From Deltaproteobacteria bacterium (lineage in GTDB: Bacteria > Desulfobacterota > Desulfuromonadia > Geobacterales > DSM-12255), in NCBI GenBank assembly GCA_021849045.1, contig JAJZTK010000013.1, positions 1 to 44,983 of the forward strand: a stretch of DNA of 44,983 bases. Direction: 5' to 3'. The translations under genes and the position numbers were made by a program. The notes beneath the pieces were generated by a model. That model saw only the letters and a program-made list of their open reading frames with translations. It made no database searches and was not told where the DNA came from. This document shows positions 1 through 8,545 of the stretch, piece by piece (the first letter of the stretch is position 1; every line of letters starts with the position of its first letter).

Positions 1-831
1 CGATCTCGCCTTCCGCTCCTTCGTGTCGCCAAGCTTGTAGTAGACGCCATCTTCCAGTACGCGGAGAAATTTTGCCTGGACGGTTTCCTGTAGTTCACCG
101 ATTTCATCGAGAAACAGGGTCCCTCCGTTTGCCTTTTCAACCAGCCCTTCCTTATAGGAGACGGCCCCGGAAAAGGCCCCCTTCATATAGCCGAAGAGCT
201 CGCTCTCGATGATCTCCTTTGGCAATGCAGCGCAGTTGATCGACACCAGTTCCCCTTTGGAGCCGGAAAGTAAATGTATCCAGCGCGCCAGTTTTTCCTT
301 CCCGGTTCCCGTATCCCCTTTGATCAGTACCGGGAGATCAAGAGTGGCGATCAGTTGCGCCTTTTCGACGATCTCCTTCATGCCGCCGCTTCCGGTTGTG
401 ACGAACGGTGGGGCGATCCTGCTGATTTCCCGGTCGAGGGAGACTACCCGTCGTTGGAGGGTCCGGTTTTCCAGGTGGACAGCCAGTTCTCTCTGCAGTC
501 TCTCGATGTCGAACGGCTTGACGATGTAATCGGTGGCTCCTTCCTTGAGCGCCTTGACAGCGCTGGCAATCGTAGCAAAGGCGGTCATAACCAAAACCAG
601 CGGCATCGGCTGAAAGGCCCGCAACTCTTCTAACAGGCCGATCCCGCTGCCGTCAGGGAGGTTGACGTCGAGGAGGATGGCGTCGGGAATATTCGCGCGG
701 AGTGCCTCAACGGCACTTTTGACAGAGCCGGCTTCCTCGACGACGAACGTCCCTTCCAGTGCCAGTTTCAGCGACTCGCGAAAGTATGGTTCGTCATCCA
801 CGATGAGAAGCGTTGGTTTATCATCGATCAT
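1..831 (-). CDS. NtrC-family sigma-54-dependent response regulator (3' part outside window)
   Basis: The first 277 codons are present and the gene runs off the left edge of the window. An N-terminal receiver domain shows the acidic pocket (VDDEP near residue 11), a phospho-acceptor Asp in LLDVNLPDG near residue 54, the MTAF switch and the VKPF lysine. It is followed by a sigma-54 AAA+ domain with Walker A GDTGTGKE and Walker B TLFLDEIGE. The sigma-54 contact loop reads GAFSGA rather than the usual GAFTGA, a conservative Thr-to-Ser change. The missing end should hold the rest of the ATPase and a Fis-type DNA-binding helix-turn-helix. Its ATG lies inside the end of the upstream kinase gene (11-base overlap), so the two are almost certainly a translationally coupled two-component pair. 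The target promoters cannot be told from here. Confidence 0.93.
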   Translation of the reverse strand, partial: MIDDKPTLLIVDDEPYFRESLKLALEGTFVVEEAGSVKSAVEALRANIPDAILLDVNLPDGSGIGLLEELRAFQPMPLVLVMTAFATIASAVKALKEGATDYIVKPFDIERLQRELAVHLENRTLQRRVVSLDREISRIAPPFVTTGSGGMKEIVEKAQLIATLDLPVLIKGDTGTGKEKLARWIHLLSGSKGELVSINCAALPKEIIESELFGYMKGAFSGAVSYKEGLVEKANGGTLFLDEIGELQETVQAKFLRVLEDGVYYKLGDTKERKARS

Positions 832-1999
832 ACGGCCTCACTCTTTTCCGCGGCAGGGAGAGCCTGACCCCTGCTCCGTGTTCCAGTCTGTAGAGGGTAA
901 TAATAATGTCATGCGCTGCCGCAATCTTCGCGGCAAGATAGAGCCCAAGCCCCGCTCCGCTGGAACGGCCGCTGACAAACGGCGTGAGGAGGGTGCCGAG
1001 ATCCGCGTCCTTGGGAAATCCTTTGCCGTTATCCTCAAAAAGGATCGCGGCCCGTCCGCTTTGCTCCGCTGTCTCCGTCTGCATAGTCACCCGTAGTTCG
1101 CCTGCACCTGCCTCCCGACTGTTTCGCATGAGGTTGTCGAAAAGCAGCCCCAGATAAAACCTGTCGCCGTAGACTTCCCAAGTGATCTCCGTGCCTAGCC
1201 GTAGAGAGTTCTTTGCCGCCAGTTCTTCAACAAATGAAGGGAGAATGACCCATTCCGAGTGACTCGCATCAACATCTTTCCCGTAGGCCAGAAGATTATT
1301 GATCAGTTGCTGGGTCCGGTTCAACTCCTCTTTGATCATTACCTGGAAGCGGTCAGTGAACGCCTTGTCTCCGATTCGCGCAGGAAAGACCTGGATCAGG
1401 TTCGAGATGGTGGCAACGGGTGTTTTCAGTTCATGGGCCAGGGTGGCGGCCATGCGTCCCAGAAGCGCCAGGGCCTCGTGCTCTTCAAGCACCTTTCTGA
1501 TTTCCTCGTGTTTCACCTCCAGATGCTGCCGCAGTTCCTGGACCTTTTCCCTTTTGTCCCGGTAGATGACGGTGCCGGCAAACGCGGTAAAGGTAATGAA
1601 GAGGCCAAAAACGAGCTCCGGGAGGTCCAGGATGGCCATCTGGCCTTTCAGGAACGAATTGACAATGAAATAATCAATCCGGCCTTCTCCCTCTTTATAT
1701 GAGAAGAGGAAAGAACTGTCACGGCCGGGCTTACTGCCAGTGACCGGGTCAACGGCGATGATTTTACCGTGCAATGCCGAAGCTGAATATGACTTTAAGA
1801 AGCTGAGCACCTCGTCAGGTGTGAAGTTACTTGTAGCCCCCTTGAAAGAAGCAGATGCAAAAAGTATCTCCTGTTCCAGTTCTTTCCGGAGGCTTTTTTC
1901 AACTGCGAAGTTTTCAAAATAATCCATGACCAGGGTGGCAACAATGCCGATTAACAATGAAATCAGGAAATATAGGATGATTCGCAATGGTTTTTTCAA
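821..1999 (-). CDS. Membrane-bound sensor histidine kinase, partner of the adjacent NtrC-type regulator
   Basis: Residues 5-25 and about 126-146 are hydrophobic membrane segments flanking a periplasmic sensor region of roughly 100 residues with no domain I recognise. A coiled-coil linker (about 148-176) leads to the HisKA helix with the H-box MAATLAHELKTP, phosphorylated His near 189. The HATPase_c domain follows, with N-box (FDNLMRNSREAG), G1 (FEDNGKGFP) and G2 (GRSSGAGLGLYLA). It should autophosphorylate and pass phosphate to the regulator whose start it overlaps. The start is uncertain. A TTG at 1999 is preceded by GAGAGG at a 9-base spacing. A TTG at 2026 would add nine residues but has no ribosome-binding site. 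It lies about 90 bases below a small unknown gene on the same strand, so it may share the upstream operon or have its own promoter. Confidence 0.9.
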   Translation of the reverse strand: MKKPLRIILYFLISLLIGIVATLVMDYFENFAVEKSLRKELEQEILFASASFKGATSNFTPDEVLSFLKSYSASALHGKIIAVDPVTGSKPGRDSSFLFSYKEGEGRIDYFIVNSFLKGQMAILDLPELVFGLFITFTAFAGTVIYRDKREKVQELRQHLEVKHEEIRKVLEEHEALALLGRMAATLAHELKTPVATISNLIQVFPARIGDKAFTDRFQVMIKEELNRTQQLINNLLAYGKDVDASHSEWVILPSFVEELAAKNSLRLGTEITWEVYGDRFYLGLLFDNLMRNSREAGAGELRVTMQTETAEQSGRAAILFEDNGKGFPKDADLGTLLTPFVSGRSSGAGLGLYLAAKIAAAHDIIITLYRLEHGAGVRLSLPRKRVRPYDR

Positions 2000-2088
2000 G
2001 CGAAATGACCTCTCTCGGGACTGCAATCAACGGCCAACTATGAAGAATTGTATGCTCAAGCTGACGGCCGGTTGAGATGTTCCAATAT

Positions 2089-2496
2089 CTACAGGTCCCC
2101 GGTCAGCTGCTGCAGCTCATACAACTTTGGATTCAAATTTTTGACACGGTCGATAATCTCCCGCAACTGCTCCTCGCCCATTCCAACCTCCTCGTCGATC
2201 CCCTGGAAATAGGGATACCCCTTGGGAAGGGGAGAGAAGCTGCCGTTACGCAGGAGCGTTATGTCCACCAGGTCGTTCACCCGTCCGGTCGCCTCCCACG
2301 GGTCACGGTAGTTGAACTGGCGCGCCACCACCTGCAGTTCCAGTCCGTTCGGGAAGACGCCCCGCACCTCGAAGGAGAACTCCCGTGGCGCGCCATAGTG
2401 TTCACTCCGGCCGGAGCGGGCCATCACCGTGGCCCCGGCCGCTTCCAGAAGTTCCCGGACCGAGTCGACAGTCATCGGTGTGAAATCGCTATCCAT
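2089..2496 (-). CDS. Conserved-looking hypothetical protein linked to the MoxR/VWA pair
   Basis: A 135-residue soluble protein with no signal peptide or membrane segment. The ATG at 2496 has GAGG nine bases upstream; a longer in-frame reading back to 2550 would overlap the previous gene and has no ribosome-binding site. The N-terminal half looks alpha/beta, with a leucine-rich helix (VDSVRELLEAAGA) and strands around FSFEVRGVF and LELQVVARQF. The C-terminal half is acidic and helical. I do not recognise the family. It starts 31 bases after the VWA gene ends and shares its strand, so it probably belongs to the same transcription unit, perhaps as an adaptor or substrate of the ATPase/VWA pair. 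That role is guilt by association only. Confidence 0.75.
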   Translation of the reverse strand: MDSDFTPMTVDSVRELLEAAGATVMARSGRSEHYGAPREFSFEVRGVFPNGLELQVVARQFNYRDPWEATGRVNDLVDITLLRNGSFSPLPKGYPYFQGIDEEVGMGEEQLREIIDRVKNLNPKLYELQQLTGDL

Positions 2497-2527
2497 AGTC
2501 TCTTGCCTCGTTTCTTTGTCAGTGCTC

Positions 2528-3724
2528 CTACACGTCCAGCCGCAGCTCAACCCCCCAGGGCACCGGCCTCTCCCCCTCCTTTGTCAGCACCCAGAGGGTC
2601 GGCAACTCCATGCTCTCCGGAGCCGGGCCGATCCCGTCGGTCAGGTAGATGATCGCTGCCGGCCTCGTCTGCATCTGCCGGGCATGGTCGAACACCGGCC
2701 GCAGGTCGGTGAAGCCGCCGCCGTGATAGCTCTCCACCACTATCGGCTGGCCACGGAAGGCGTCCAGCCGCTGAATCCGGCTGTTGGCGTAGAGGACGGT
2801 CAACTGGGCATCCCGTCCCCGGACAATCTGCAGAAGTTCCCGGGCAAAGGCCTCCCGAATCTCCGGGGCGTCAGTGGAGTCGCTCACGTCCACCCCGATC
2901 AGGAGGTTCAGGCGGTGGCGCCTGCGGCTCCCCGGCGTGATGTGGGCAAAGCGGCGGTTTTCCCGCTGCCAGCTGCTTTGATGGCCGACCCGGCCGGCAG
3001 TGGCGACGAATTGGCGGAGCACCATCCGCCAGGGGATGGCAGGCGGTGCCAGGAGTCCCTGCACCAGTTGCCGCAGCTCTGCCGGTACCTGGCCGTCGGC
3101 CTGTTTCCAGGCGTCCCGCACCATCCCCCGCACCAGTTCCTCGGCCAGTTTCAGGGGGGTGCTGTCGGCCTCTTCCCAGATCCGGTGGTCGTCCAGCGAC
3201 TCGGCCTCGTCGGGCGAGTCCGTCTCCCTGGCGTGCCGTTGCTCCGGTTCCCCATAGCCAGCCTCGCCGCCGCTGTCTTGATCGGTGCCGCCCTTGCCGG
3301 CACCTCGGAGGCTGCCGGTGTCGAACGGGTCCACAAGGAGGCAGTAGTACTCTTCCGCAGCCAGCCCCGGCTTTAACAGAAAGCGCTTCGGCTGGACGGC
3401 CTCGGCCGGCAGCCCCTCGATGGTCGGATTGATGGCCAGGTCGCAGGCCAGGTCCCAGTCGTGGCGGTTTCGCTCCTTGCGCCGGGCCATGTGCAGGTGG
3501 AGCAGATGCTTGATGACATGCTCCAGGAGCGCCTCCTGCTCTTCGGCAGTGAAATCTGCAAAGAGGTCGGCATTCACGGTCAGTGTCGGCGTACCGGCGC
3601 AGATCGTCACCCCGACCGGATGGGGCGACTCCGACAGTGCCCGGTGGAGGCCGATCAGCAGGTAGCCATAGAACGGTCTTCGCTTGAGGAGCCGGATTAT
3701 GGCATTTCCCAGGCTGTCAGCCAT
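2528..3724 (-). CDS. DUF2201-type putative metallopeptidase with C-terminal VWA domain, MoxR partner
   Basis: A 398-residue protein with two modules. Residues 1-130 resemble the putative metallopeptidase domain of DUF2201 proteins, with the HxxxHxxxxH spacing at His69, His73 and His78 followed by the typical WDLACDLAIN segment near 90-99. The catalytic glutamate of HExxH is replaced by valine (HVIKH). After an acidic, low-complexity linker (about 140-185), residues 272-398 form a VWA-like domain with an apparently complete metal site: DVSDS at 279-283, Thr339 in GFTD and Asp363 in LTDG. Such proteins typically act with a MoxR-type AAA+ ATPase as a chaperone-like or remodelling pair. The MoxR gene lies immediately upstream and overlaps this one by 8 bases. 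Whether the N-terminal domain is an active peptidase is doubtful given the lost glutamate. Confidence 0.85.
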   Translation of the reverse strand: MADSLGNAIIRLLKRRPFYGYLLIGLHRALSESPHPVGVTICAGTPTLTVNADLFADFTAEEQEALLEHVIKHLLHLHMARRKERNRHDWDLACDLAINPTIEGLPAEAVQPKRFLLKPGLAAEEYYCLLVDPFDTGSLRGAGKGGTDQDSGGEAGYGEPEQRHARETDSPDEAESLDDHRIWEEADSTPLKLAEELVRGMVRDAWKQADGQVPAELRQLVQGLLAPPAIPWRMVLRQFVATAGRVGHQSSWQRENRRFAHITPGSRRRHRLNLLIGVDVSDSTDAPEIREAFARELLQIVRGRDAQLTVLYANSRIQRLDAFRGQPIVVESYHGGGFTDLRPVFDHARQMQTRPAAIIYLTDGIGPAPESMELPTLWVLTKEGERPVPWGVELRLDV

Positions 3725-4787
3725 GTCGGCCCGCCTCAGAGCTGATGTTCCTGATCGCCTCCAGTACCACCCCGTCGTGCTCGTCCTTGGAGAGGGTCAG
3801 GGCCACGGGCGGGATTTTCAGAAGTTCCTTGACCATGGCGAAGCGAAGGTCACGGGGGAGGCAGTCCAGGTAGTTCATAAGATGCTCCTCACGCTGGCCG
3901 GTCAGGTTCGGCTCCTCCCGCAGCAGGGAGACGATGCCGTTCAGAGTGACTGCCTGCAGGTCGTCGCGCTGCTGCCTGACCCGCTCGGCCACTGCCGGCC
4001 AGGAGTCCAGCACCTCTCCGGGGGAAACCGGCCGCTCCCTCCGTTCCGCCTGCCAGCGGAGGAAGGCGATGGCCGCCTCCTGGCCGACGATTCCGGCGTA
4101 GACCTCCATCTCCAGCTCTCCGGGGAAGCGGCACTGCTGGCGCAGGATGCTTACCATCTCCCAGCCGCGCTCGGTCGGCTCGGCCTGGAGTTCCATCGCC
4201 CCACCCTGGCGGGCCAGCAGCTCCTGGTTGACGGCCAGGAACTCACGTACGCCGCGGTCAAAATCCTGACGTTCGGCATGGTGGGCCCAGCAGCGGTAAT
4301 CGGTCTCCACGTAGAGCATCACCATCCGGTCGATGAGCGCCCGGTCAAGGGGGGTCACCTGGTAGCTGCCGTCCGGCGGGTTGATGGTGACTACCACCTT
4401 GTGTTTCCGGTCCAGGGTGTGGGTGTGGAGGGCCCGCTGGCCGCCGGCCATGGGGGGCTCCACGAACTGGAAGATGGCCTGGAGGGTGTCCTCCTGTTGT
4501 GCCCGGTTCAGTTCGTCGCAGTGGACGACTGTCTCCGGATCGTCGCCCGTCGGCCACCAGGAAGGGCGGGACCAGTGCATGACGGTTCCTTCCCGGTAGG
4601 GAATCCCCACCAGATCCCCCACCTCCATCTGTCCCAGCCGGAGCGGCACGTAGCGCCGGCCGAGCTCCCGGCAGACCTGGACGATGCCGGCACTCTTTCC
4701 CACCCCCCGATGCCCCACCACGCAGGGGGTAAGGCTGGTCTTGGTGACGATCTCCTTGAGAACCGTCTTCATCTGTTCTATGTTCAT
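3717..4787 (-). CDS. MoxR-type AAA+ ATPase
   Basis: A 356-residue single AAA+ module. Walker A is GHRGVGKS at residues 25-32, Walker B VVHCDELNRA has Asp91/Glu92, sensor-1 is VVVTINP with Asn136, and arginine-finger candidates lie in LDRALIDR at 148-155. The short linker after Walker A and the C-terminal helical lid fit the MoxR/AAA_5 group, which remodels or loads metal and cofactor into partner proteins together with VWA-domain proteins. The partner gene overlaps by 8 bases downstream. The start at 4787 has GAGG upstream and lies below a sigma-70-like promoter. The ATG at 4829 overlaps that promoter's -10 and lacks a ribosome-binding site, so I reject it. The substrate of the system is unknown. 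Confidence 0.9.
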   Translation of the reverse strand: MNIEQMKTVLKEIVTKTSLTPCVVGHRGVGKSAGIVQVCRELGRRYVPLRLGQMEVGDLVGIPYREGTVMHWSRPSWWPTGDDPETVVHCDELNRAQQEDTLQAIFQFVEPPMAGGQRALHTHTLDRKHKVVVTINPPDGSYQVTPLDRALIDRMVMLYVETDYRCWAHHAERQDFDRGVREFLAVNQELLARQGGAMELQAEPTERGWEMVSILRQQCRFPGELEMEVYAGIVGQEAAIAFLRWQAERRERPVSPGEVLDSWPAVAERVRQQRDDLQAVTLNGIVSLLREEPNLTGQREEHLMNYLDCLPRDLRFAMVKELLKIPPVALTLSKDEHDGVVLEAIRNISSEAGRHG

Positions 4788-4821
4788 GGCGAATCTGCCC
4801 TCACGATCGATAGTTGTAGGA

Positions 4822-4850
4822 ATTATCATGCACGGTCACGGTCCCGTCAA
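4822..4850 (-). promoter_or_regulatory. Sigma-70-like promoter of the MoxR-VWA operon
   Basis: Read on the minus strand, TTGACG (4850-4845) and GATAAT (4827-4822) are separated by exactly 17 bases, each matching the consensus at 5 of 6 positions. Transcription would start near 4815, leaving a leader of about 28 bases before the ATG at 4787. It probably drives MoxR, the VWA protein and the small unknown gene, and possibly the kinase and regulator beyond. This is a match by eye, without experimental support. Confidence 0.6.
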
Positions 4851-4952
4851 CAGTTTTGCAGCAGGGCGGCGGCTTCACATCCAAGGGAAATATGGTTTAC
4901 TGAAGATACGCTAAAGGCTCAGGGGGCGGTGCTGAAAAATAGCGGGGGAGTC

Positions 4953-5015
4953 ATGGCAAAAGGTTATCTGGCCAACAAGGAACATATGTCGGCAATACAG
5001 ATGAAGGGATTGTAG
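4953..5015 (+). CDS. 20-residue ORF with strong ribosome-binding site ahead of the AsmA-family gene
   Basis: An ATG with a purine-rich GCGGGGGAG two bases upstream opens a 20-codon ORF that ends in TAG 12 bases before the AsmA-family start. The peptide MAKGYLANKE... resembles the opening of small PhnA-like zinc-ribbon proteins from memory, but stops before any cysteine. It could be a leader peptide coupled to the next gene, a broken remnant, or chance. Confidence 0.3.
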   Translation: MAKGYLANKEHMSAIQMKGL

Positions 5016-5027
5016 GGAACGAACTCC

Positions 5028-8000
5028 ATGGACGAACCGAGGCAGCCGACAGTGCGCCGGCGCCGGCCTTTTGTCCGGTGCGTTGTTCTCTTCCTGGTCC
5101 TTCTGGGGGGAGGCTTCCTCGCACTCAAGCTCTATCTCCTGTCACCGATGGCCCCCCGTCAACTGGGCACCATCCTGACGGCGCAGATTGGCCAGCCGGT
5201 GTCGATAGCCGGATTGCGCCTTTCCCTGGACGGGGTTGTGGTGGATGGGCTGCGCATCGACAATTCTCCGGGCTTTGGCGGTCAGCCGTTGTTGGCGGTT
5301 GGGAGCATCCGGATTGTCCCGGCCTGGGCCGACCTGGCAGTGGGCCGCTACCGGCTTGCCTCGGTCCGGATTGCCGGGGTCAGGGTGGCATTGGTGAAGA
5401 ACAGGGCCGGTGTCTGGAACTTTGCCGGTCTTACCCGGCGGCCGAAAAAGCCCGGCAGAAGAGCAGAACTCCTTGTCGACCAGCTGGAGATGGCGGATGT
5501 GGCCTGTAGCGTGGCTGGTCAGCGGGCCGAGCATGTCGCCGTTACGATCACCGGACTTGCCAGCCGCGGCTCGCGACCGATGACCTTCGGGATCAGCGGC
5601 CGGGTGGCCGGGACACAGCTTGCCCTTTCCGGGGATGGCCGTCTGGGAGACCGGCCCGAGGTCCGGTTCACCGTTAGCGCACCTGATATCGTGTTGCCGG
5701 CAGCGGTCAGGGAGGGCAAGGCACTGGCGATGGACGGTGCCGCCGGCTCGCTGCTGCTGCACGGGAGATTCGGTAACGGGCTCCTGGCTCTGGACGGCAC
5801 GCTGGCGCTGCACGGCGGAACCGTTAACCTGAGGGGGACAAAGGTTCCGGTGACTGCCGACCTCTCGGTCCGTGGCGGATACCGGATAGCCGATGACACG
5901 GCAATCGTGGACAGCCTTCGCCTGAGCTTTGCCGGCCGGCCGGTCATGGAGGCCAACGGTACGGTTGCCGCTGTGCGGAGTGAGCGGCGCGGAAATGGTA
6001 CGCTGTCGTGGCGGCAGGCCTCGCTGGCAGAGCTTTCCTCCCTCCTGCCGGCCCGTCTGCGACGCGACCTGGTGGTGACCGGCACCCTGGTGCCGGGAAC
6101 TCTGCGCCTGGCCGGCAACCGTAAGGACGGGGTGACAGGCGGCGGGGGGCGGGTAGTGGTGCGGGATGTGACACTGCACAAGGGGGAACGGCTGGTGGTC
6201 AGCGGCCTCGCGGCCGACCTGGAGACACGGCGGGTCGCAGCGGGCTGGGCCGTCAGCGGGGATGTCCGGACGGTTTCCCGGGACCGGTTTGCACTGCTGG
6301 AGGAGGTGGTCCTGCCGGTCCGGGTAAGCCTCACCAGCCGTTTTGCCCTGCAGGCGGCCGATGTCGCTGCATTCAAGGGGCGGCTGGCCGGTGCGCCGGT
6401 GAGCGGCAGCGCCAGCTATCGGCCTGGCGACCAGGAGCCGCTGCGCCTGACCGTGGTTGCCCGGCCGATCCCGCTCCGGGATTTGAGCGGTCTCCTCCCC
6501 AACGGGCGCTGGAAGGTGCAGGACGGCAGCGGTGACCTGTCCCTGCAGCTGGCCGGCCGTACCCCCCGGGACTGCCGGGGTGGGTTTACGGCACGGGTGA
6601 CCGGCCTCGCAGCCAGCAACGGCGGGCGCCAGTTTGCGGCCGGCTCGGCGGTTGCCGACGGCGTCGTGACGGTTGCGGCCGGCGTGCCGTCCTTGGCCGG
6701 GAGCCTGGCCATTGACCAGGGGATGATGGCCGGCAAGCCCCTTGCCGGCTCTACCCGCTATACGGTCTCACCGGGTGGCTTTACTCTCTCGGCCCTGCTC
6801 CTGCGGATGGCGGGCAAGGAGTTGCGGGCGGCCGCGGTGGCGGGCACCGTGCCGAAGTTCCTGCACCGAGCCGGTGAAACCATTGTTCCCCTCGATCTCA
6901 GGTGGAGCGGGCTGGCTGAAGTATCCGGCCGGTACGGCTTCACCGACTGCCGAGGGGCGCTGCAGGCAGATCTGCACAGTACGGTGGATAAACGCTGGCT
7001 CGCCGGTACGGCTCAGATTGCCGGCGGACAGCTGCTGGTGGCCGGGACTCCGGTAGGGGCGGTTTCGGCCGAAGCTGAGCTGGAGGAGGGGAAGCTTCGG
7101 GCCACCCTGCGCGGCAGCTTCATAGAGGGGGGATTGGACGGCAGCATCAGCCTCGATCCGTTTGCGTTTTCCCGCGGCGTCACCTGGCGCGGTAAGGTCG
7201 GCGGCGCGTCGCTTGCCAGGGTGGCTACGCTGTTTCCGGCTGGCAAGTTTCCCCGGGCAGAGGGGGGGAAGATCGACCTGCAGTGGGACGGCAGCTATCG
7301 CCCGGGAGAGGGTGTTGGCGGAACGATCAGGCTGGCTGGCCAGGAGATCGCCCTGGCGGACGCGAAGGGGAAGGGGATCATTACTGACGGTACGGTCCGG
7401 GCCGTAGCGAATCTTAGCGGCGGCAACCTTGTCCTGCGGGAAGGGGTCGTTGGTGTCGGGCCTGATCTGCAGGTGTCTGTTTCCGGTGAGCTCAAGCGGG
7501 CCTTTGCCCCGGAGCGTAGCGGGACGTTCCGGCTGACGGCCGCCAGGACCAGAATCAACGCCCTGTTCGATGCCTTTGCCAACCGACTTCCCCGCCCGCT
7601 CCAGGAGGCGACCGTTGGTGGTGAGCTGGCGGCCGAAACGAGCATCAGGGTTGCCGGGCGCACGGCCGAGGTTGACGGAACTTTGACGCTGGCCGATGTC
7701 CAGTTGGAGATACCGGGCCAGAAGCTGGTGGTGAGCGGGGTCCGGGGGACGCTCCCCTTTTCCCTTGTCCCGTCCGGAAAGGGTCGGCTGCCGGCACGGT
7801 CGGCCACGCCGGTCAGCCGCGACAACATGGCGGCGCTCCTGGCCGATGCCCGTCATCGCCTTTCGCCGGCCCCTCCGTTCAGGATAGCCAAGGTCCGCTT
7901 CGGCCCCATGGAACTGAACGATCTGCAGCTCGTCGTCCGGGCAGGGGACGGTCTCACCGAAATCTCCTCGCTGGTGGCGATGCTCTACGGCGGCCGGCTC

Positions 8001-8540
8001 TACGGCAACGGCTTCTTCCGTCTGGGGGAGGCGCAGCGTTACGGTGGTAACCTGCTGCTTGACGATGTCAGCTTGCGCAGGCTGTGCGAGGTGTTTCCGG
8101 CCATTAAAGGGTATATCTCCGGCCGGCTTGATGGTATAGTGAGCCTCGCCGGCACGGCGCCCGGGAGCGAGGGGCTGGTGGGGTTCGTCGATCTCTGGAC
8201 CCGGCACAGTCGGGATGAGCAGATGCTGGTCAGCAAGGAGTTCCTCCAGAAGCTGGCCGGCAAGAAGCTGCGGGGTTTTTTCTTCCGCAGCGACCGCTCC
8301 TATGACCGGGGAGAGATTGCCGCTTCCCTGGAGAGTGGCATTCTGACCTTCGACCGGCTGGACCTGTCCCACACCAACTTTTTCGGTGTCAAAGACCTGA
8401 GCGTGTCGGTGGCCACGGTGCAGAACCGGATCTCCCTGGAGCACCTCCTGTCCGTGGTAAAGGAGGCGGCCTCGCGGGGAAAAGCGGTCAGCACGGGCAG
8501 CGAGGCGCCGGCGGAAACCGAGTTCAAGTGGCAGGAATAA
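5028..8540 (+). CDS. AsmA-family envelope protein
   Basis: A 1170-residue protein with a basic N-terminus, one membrane helix (about residues 17-38) and then a very long periplasmic part. The region just after the helix (LGTILTAQIGQPVSIAGLRL, then VDGLRIDNSPG) is the classic AsmA start. The rest is a long run of beta-rich repeats, and the C-terminus (MELNDLQLVVRAGDG, then YGGRLYGNGFFRL and ISGRLDGIVSLAG) matches the AsmA_2-type end. Family members form elongated grooves thought to move phospholipid between inner and outer membrane. Length exceeds E. coli AsmA (about 617) and is close to YhdP (about 1266). The ATG is preceded by AGGGA. It follows the tiny ORF at 4953 and is followed closely by a thioesterase gene, so it may head the plus-strand run. 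Confidence 0.88.
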   Translation: MDEPRQPTVRRRRPFVRCVVLFLVLLGGGFLALKLYLLSPMAPRQLGTILTAQIGQPVSIAGLRLSLDGVVVDGLRIDNSPGFGGQPLLAVGSIRIVPAWADLAVGRYRLASVRIAGVRVALVKNRAGVWNFAGLTRRPKKPGRRAELLVDQLEMADVACSVAGQRAEHVAVTITGLASRGSRPMTFGISGRVAGTQLALSGDGRLGDRPEVRFTVSAPDIVLPAAVREGKALAMDGAAGSLLLHGRFGNGLLALDGTLALHGGTVNLRGTKVPVTADLSVRGGYRIADDTAIVDSLRLSFAGRPVMEANGTVAAVRSERRGNGTLSWRQASLAELSSLLPARLRRDLVVTGTLVPGTLRLAGNRKDGVTGGGGRVVVRDVTLHKGERLVVSGLAADLETRRVAAGWAVSGDVRTVSRDRFALLEEVVLPVRVSLTSRFALQAADVAAFKGRLAGAPVSGSASYRPGDQEPLRLTVVARPIPLRDLSGLLPNGRWKVQDGSGDLSLQLAGRTPRDCRGGFTARVTGLAASNGGRQFAAGSAVADGVVTVAAGVPSLAGSLAIDQGMMAGKPLAGSTRYTVSPGGFTLSALLLRMAGKELRAAAVAGTVPKFLHRAGETIVPLDLRWSGLAEVSGRYGFTDCRGALQADLHSTVDKRWLAGTAQIAGGQLLVAGTPVGAVSAEAELEEGKLRATLRGSFIEGGLDGSISLDPFAFSRGVTWRGKVGGASLARVATLFPAGKFPRAEGGKIDLQWDGSYRPGEGVGGTIRLAGQEIALADAKGKGIITDGTVRAVANLSGGNLVLREGVVGVGPDLQVSVSGELKRAFAPERSGTFRLTAARTRINALFDAFANRLPRPLQEATVGGELAAETSIRVAGRTAEVDGTLTLADVQLEIPGQKLVVSGVRGTLPFSLVPSGKGRLPARSATPVSRDNMAALLADARHRLSPAPPFRIAKVRFGPMELNDLQLVVRAGDGLTEISSLVAMLYGGRLYGNGFFRLGEAQRYGGNLLLDDVSLRRLCEVFPAIKGYISGRLDGIVSLAGTAPGSEGLVGFVDLWTRHSRDEQMLVSKEFLQKLAGKKLRGFFFRSDRSYDRGEIAASLESGILTFDRLDLSHTNFFGVKDLSVSVATVQNRISLEHLLSVVKEAASRGKAVSTGSEAPAETEFKWQE

Positions 8541-8545
8541 AGGCG

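Noticed and set aside
2047-2075. TACAAT box upstream of the histidine kinase on the minus strand
   Set aside because: The -35 at the right distance matches only 3 of 6 positions; not strong enough to call a promoter.
3684-5015. 443-codon plus-strand ORF antisense to the MoxR gene
   Set aside because: Shadow of the GC-rich minus-strand gene; only its last 20 codons, with their own ribosome-binding site, were kept as a separate small ORF.
6768-8444. 558-codon minus-strand ORF antisense to the AsmA-family gene
   Set aside because: Shadow frame; arginine/proline/glycine-rich translation without a domain.
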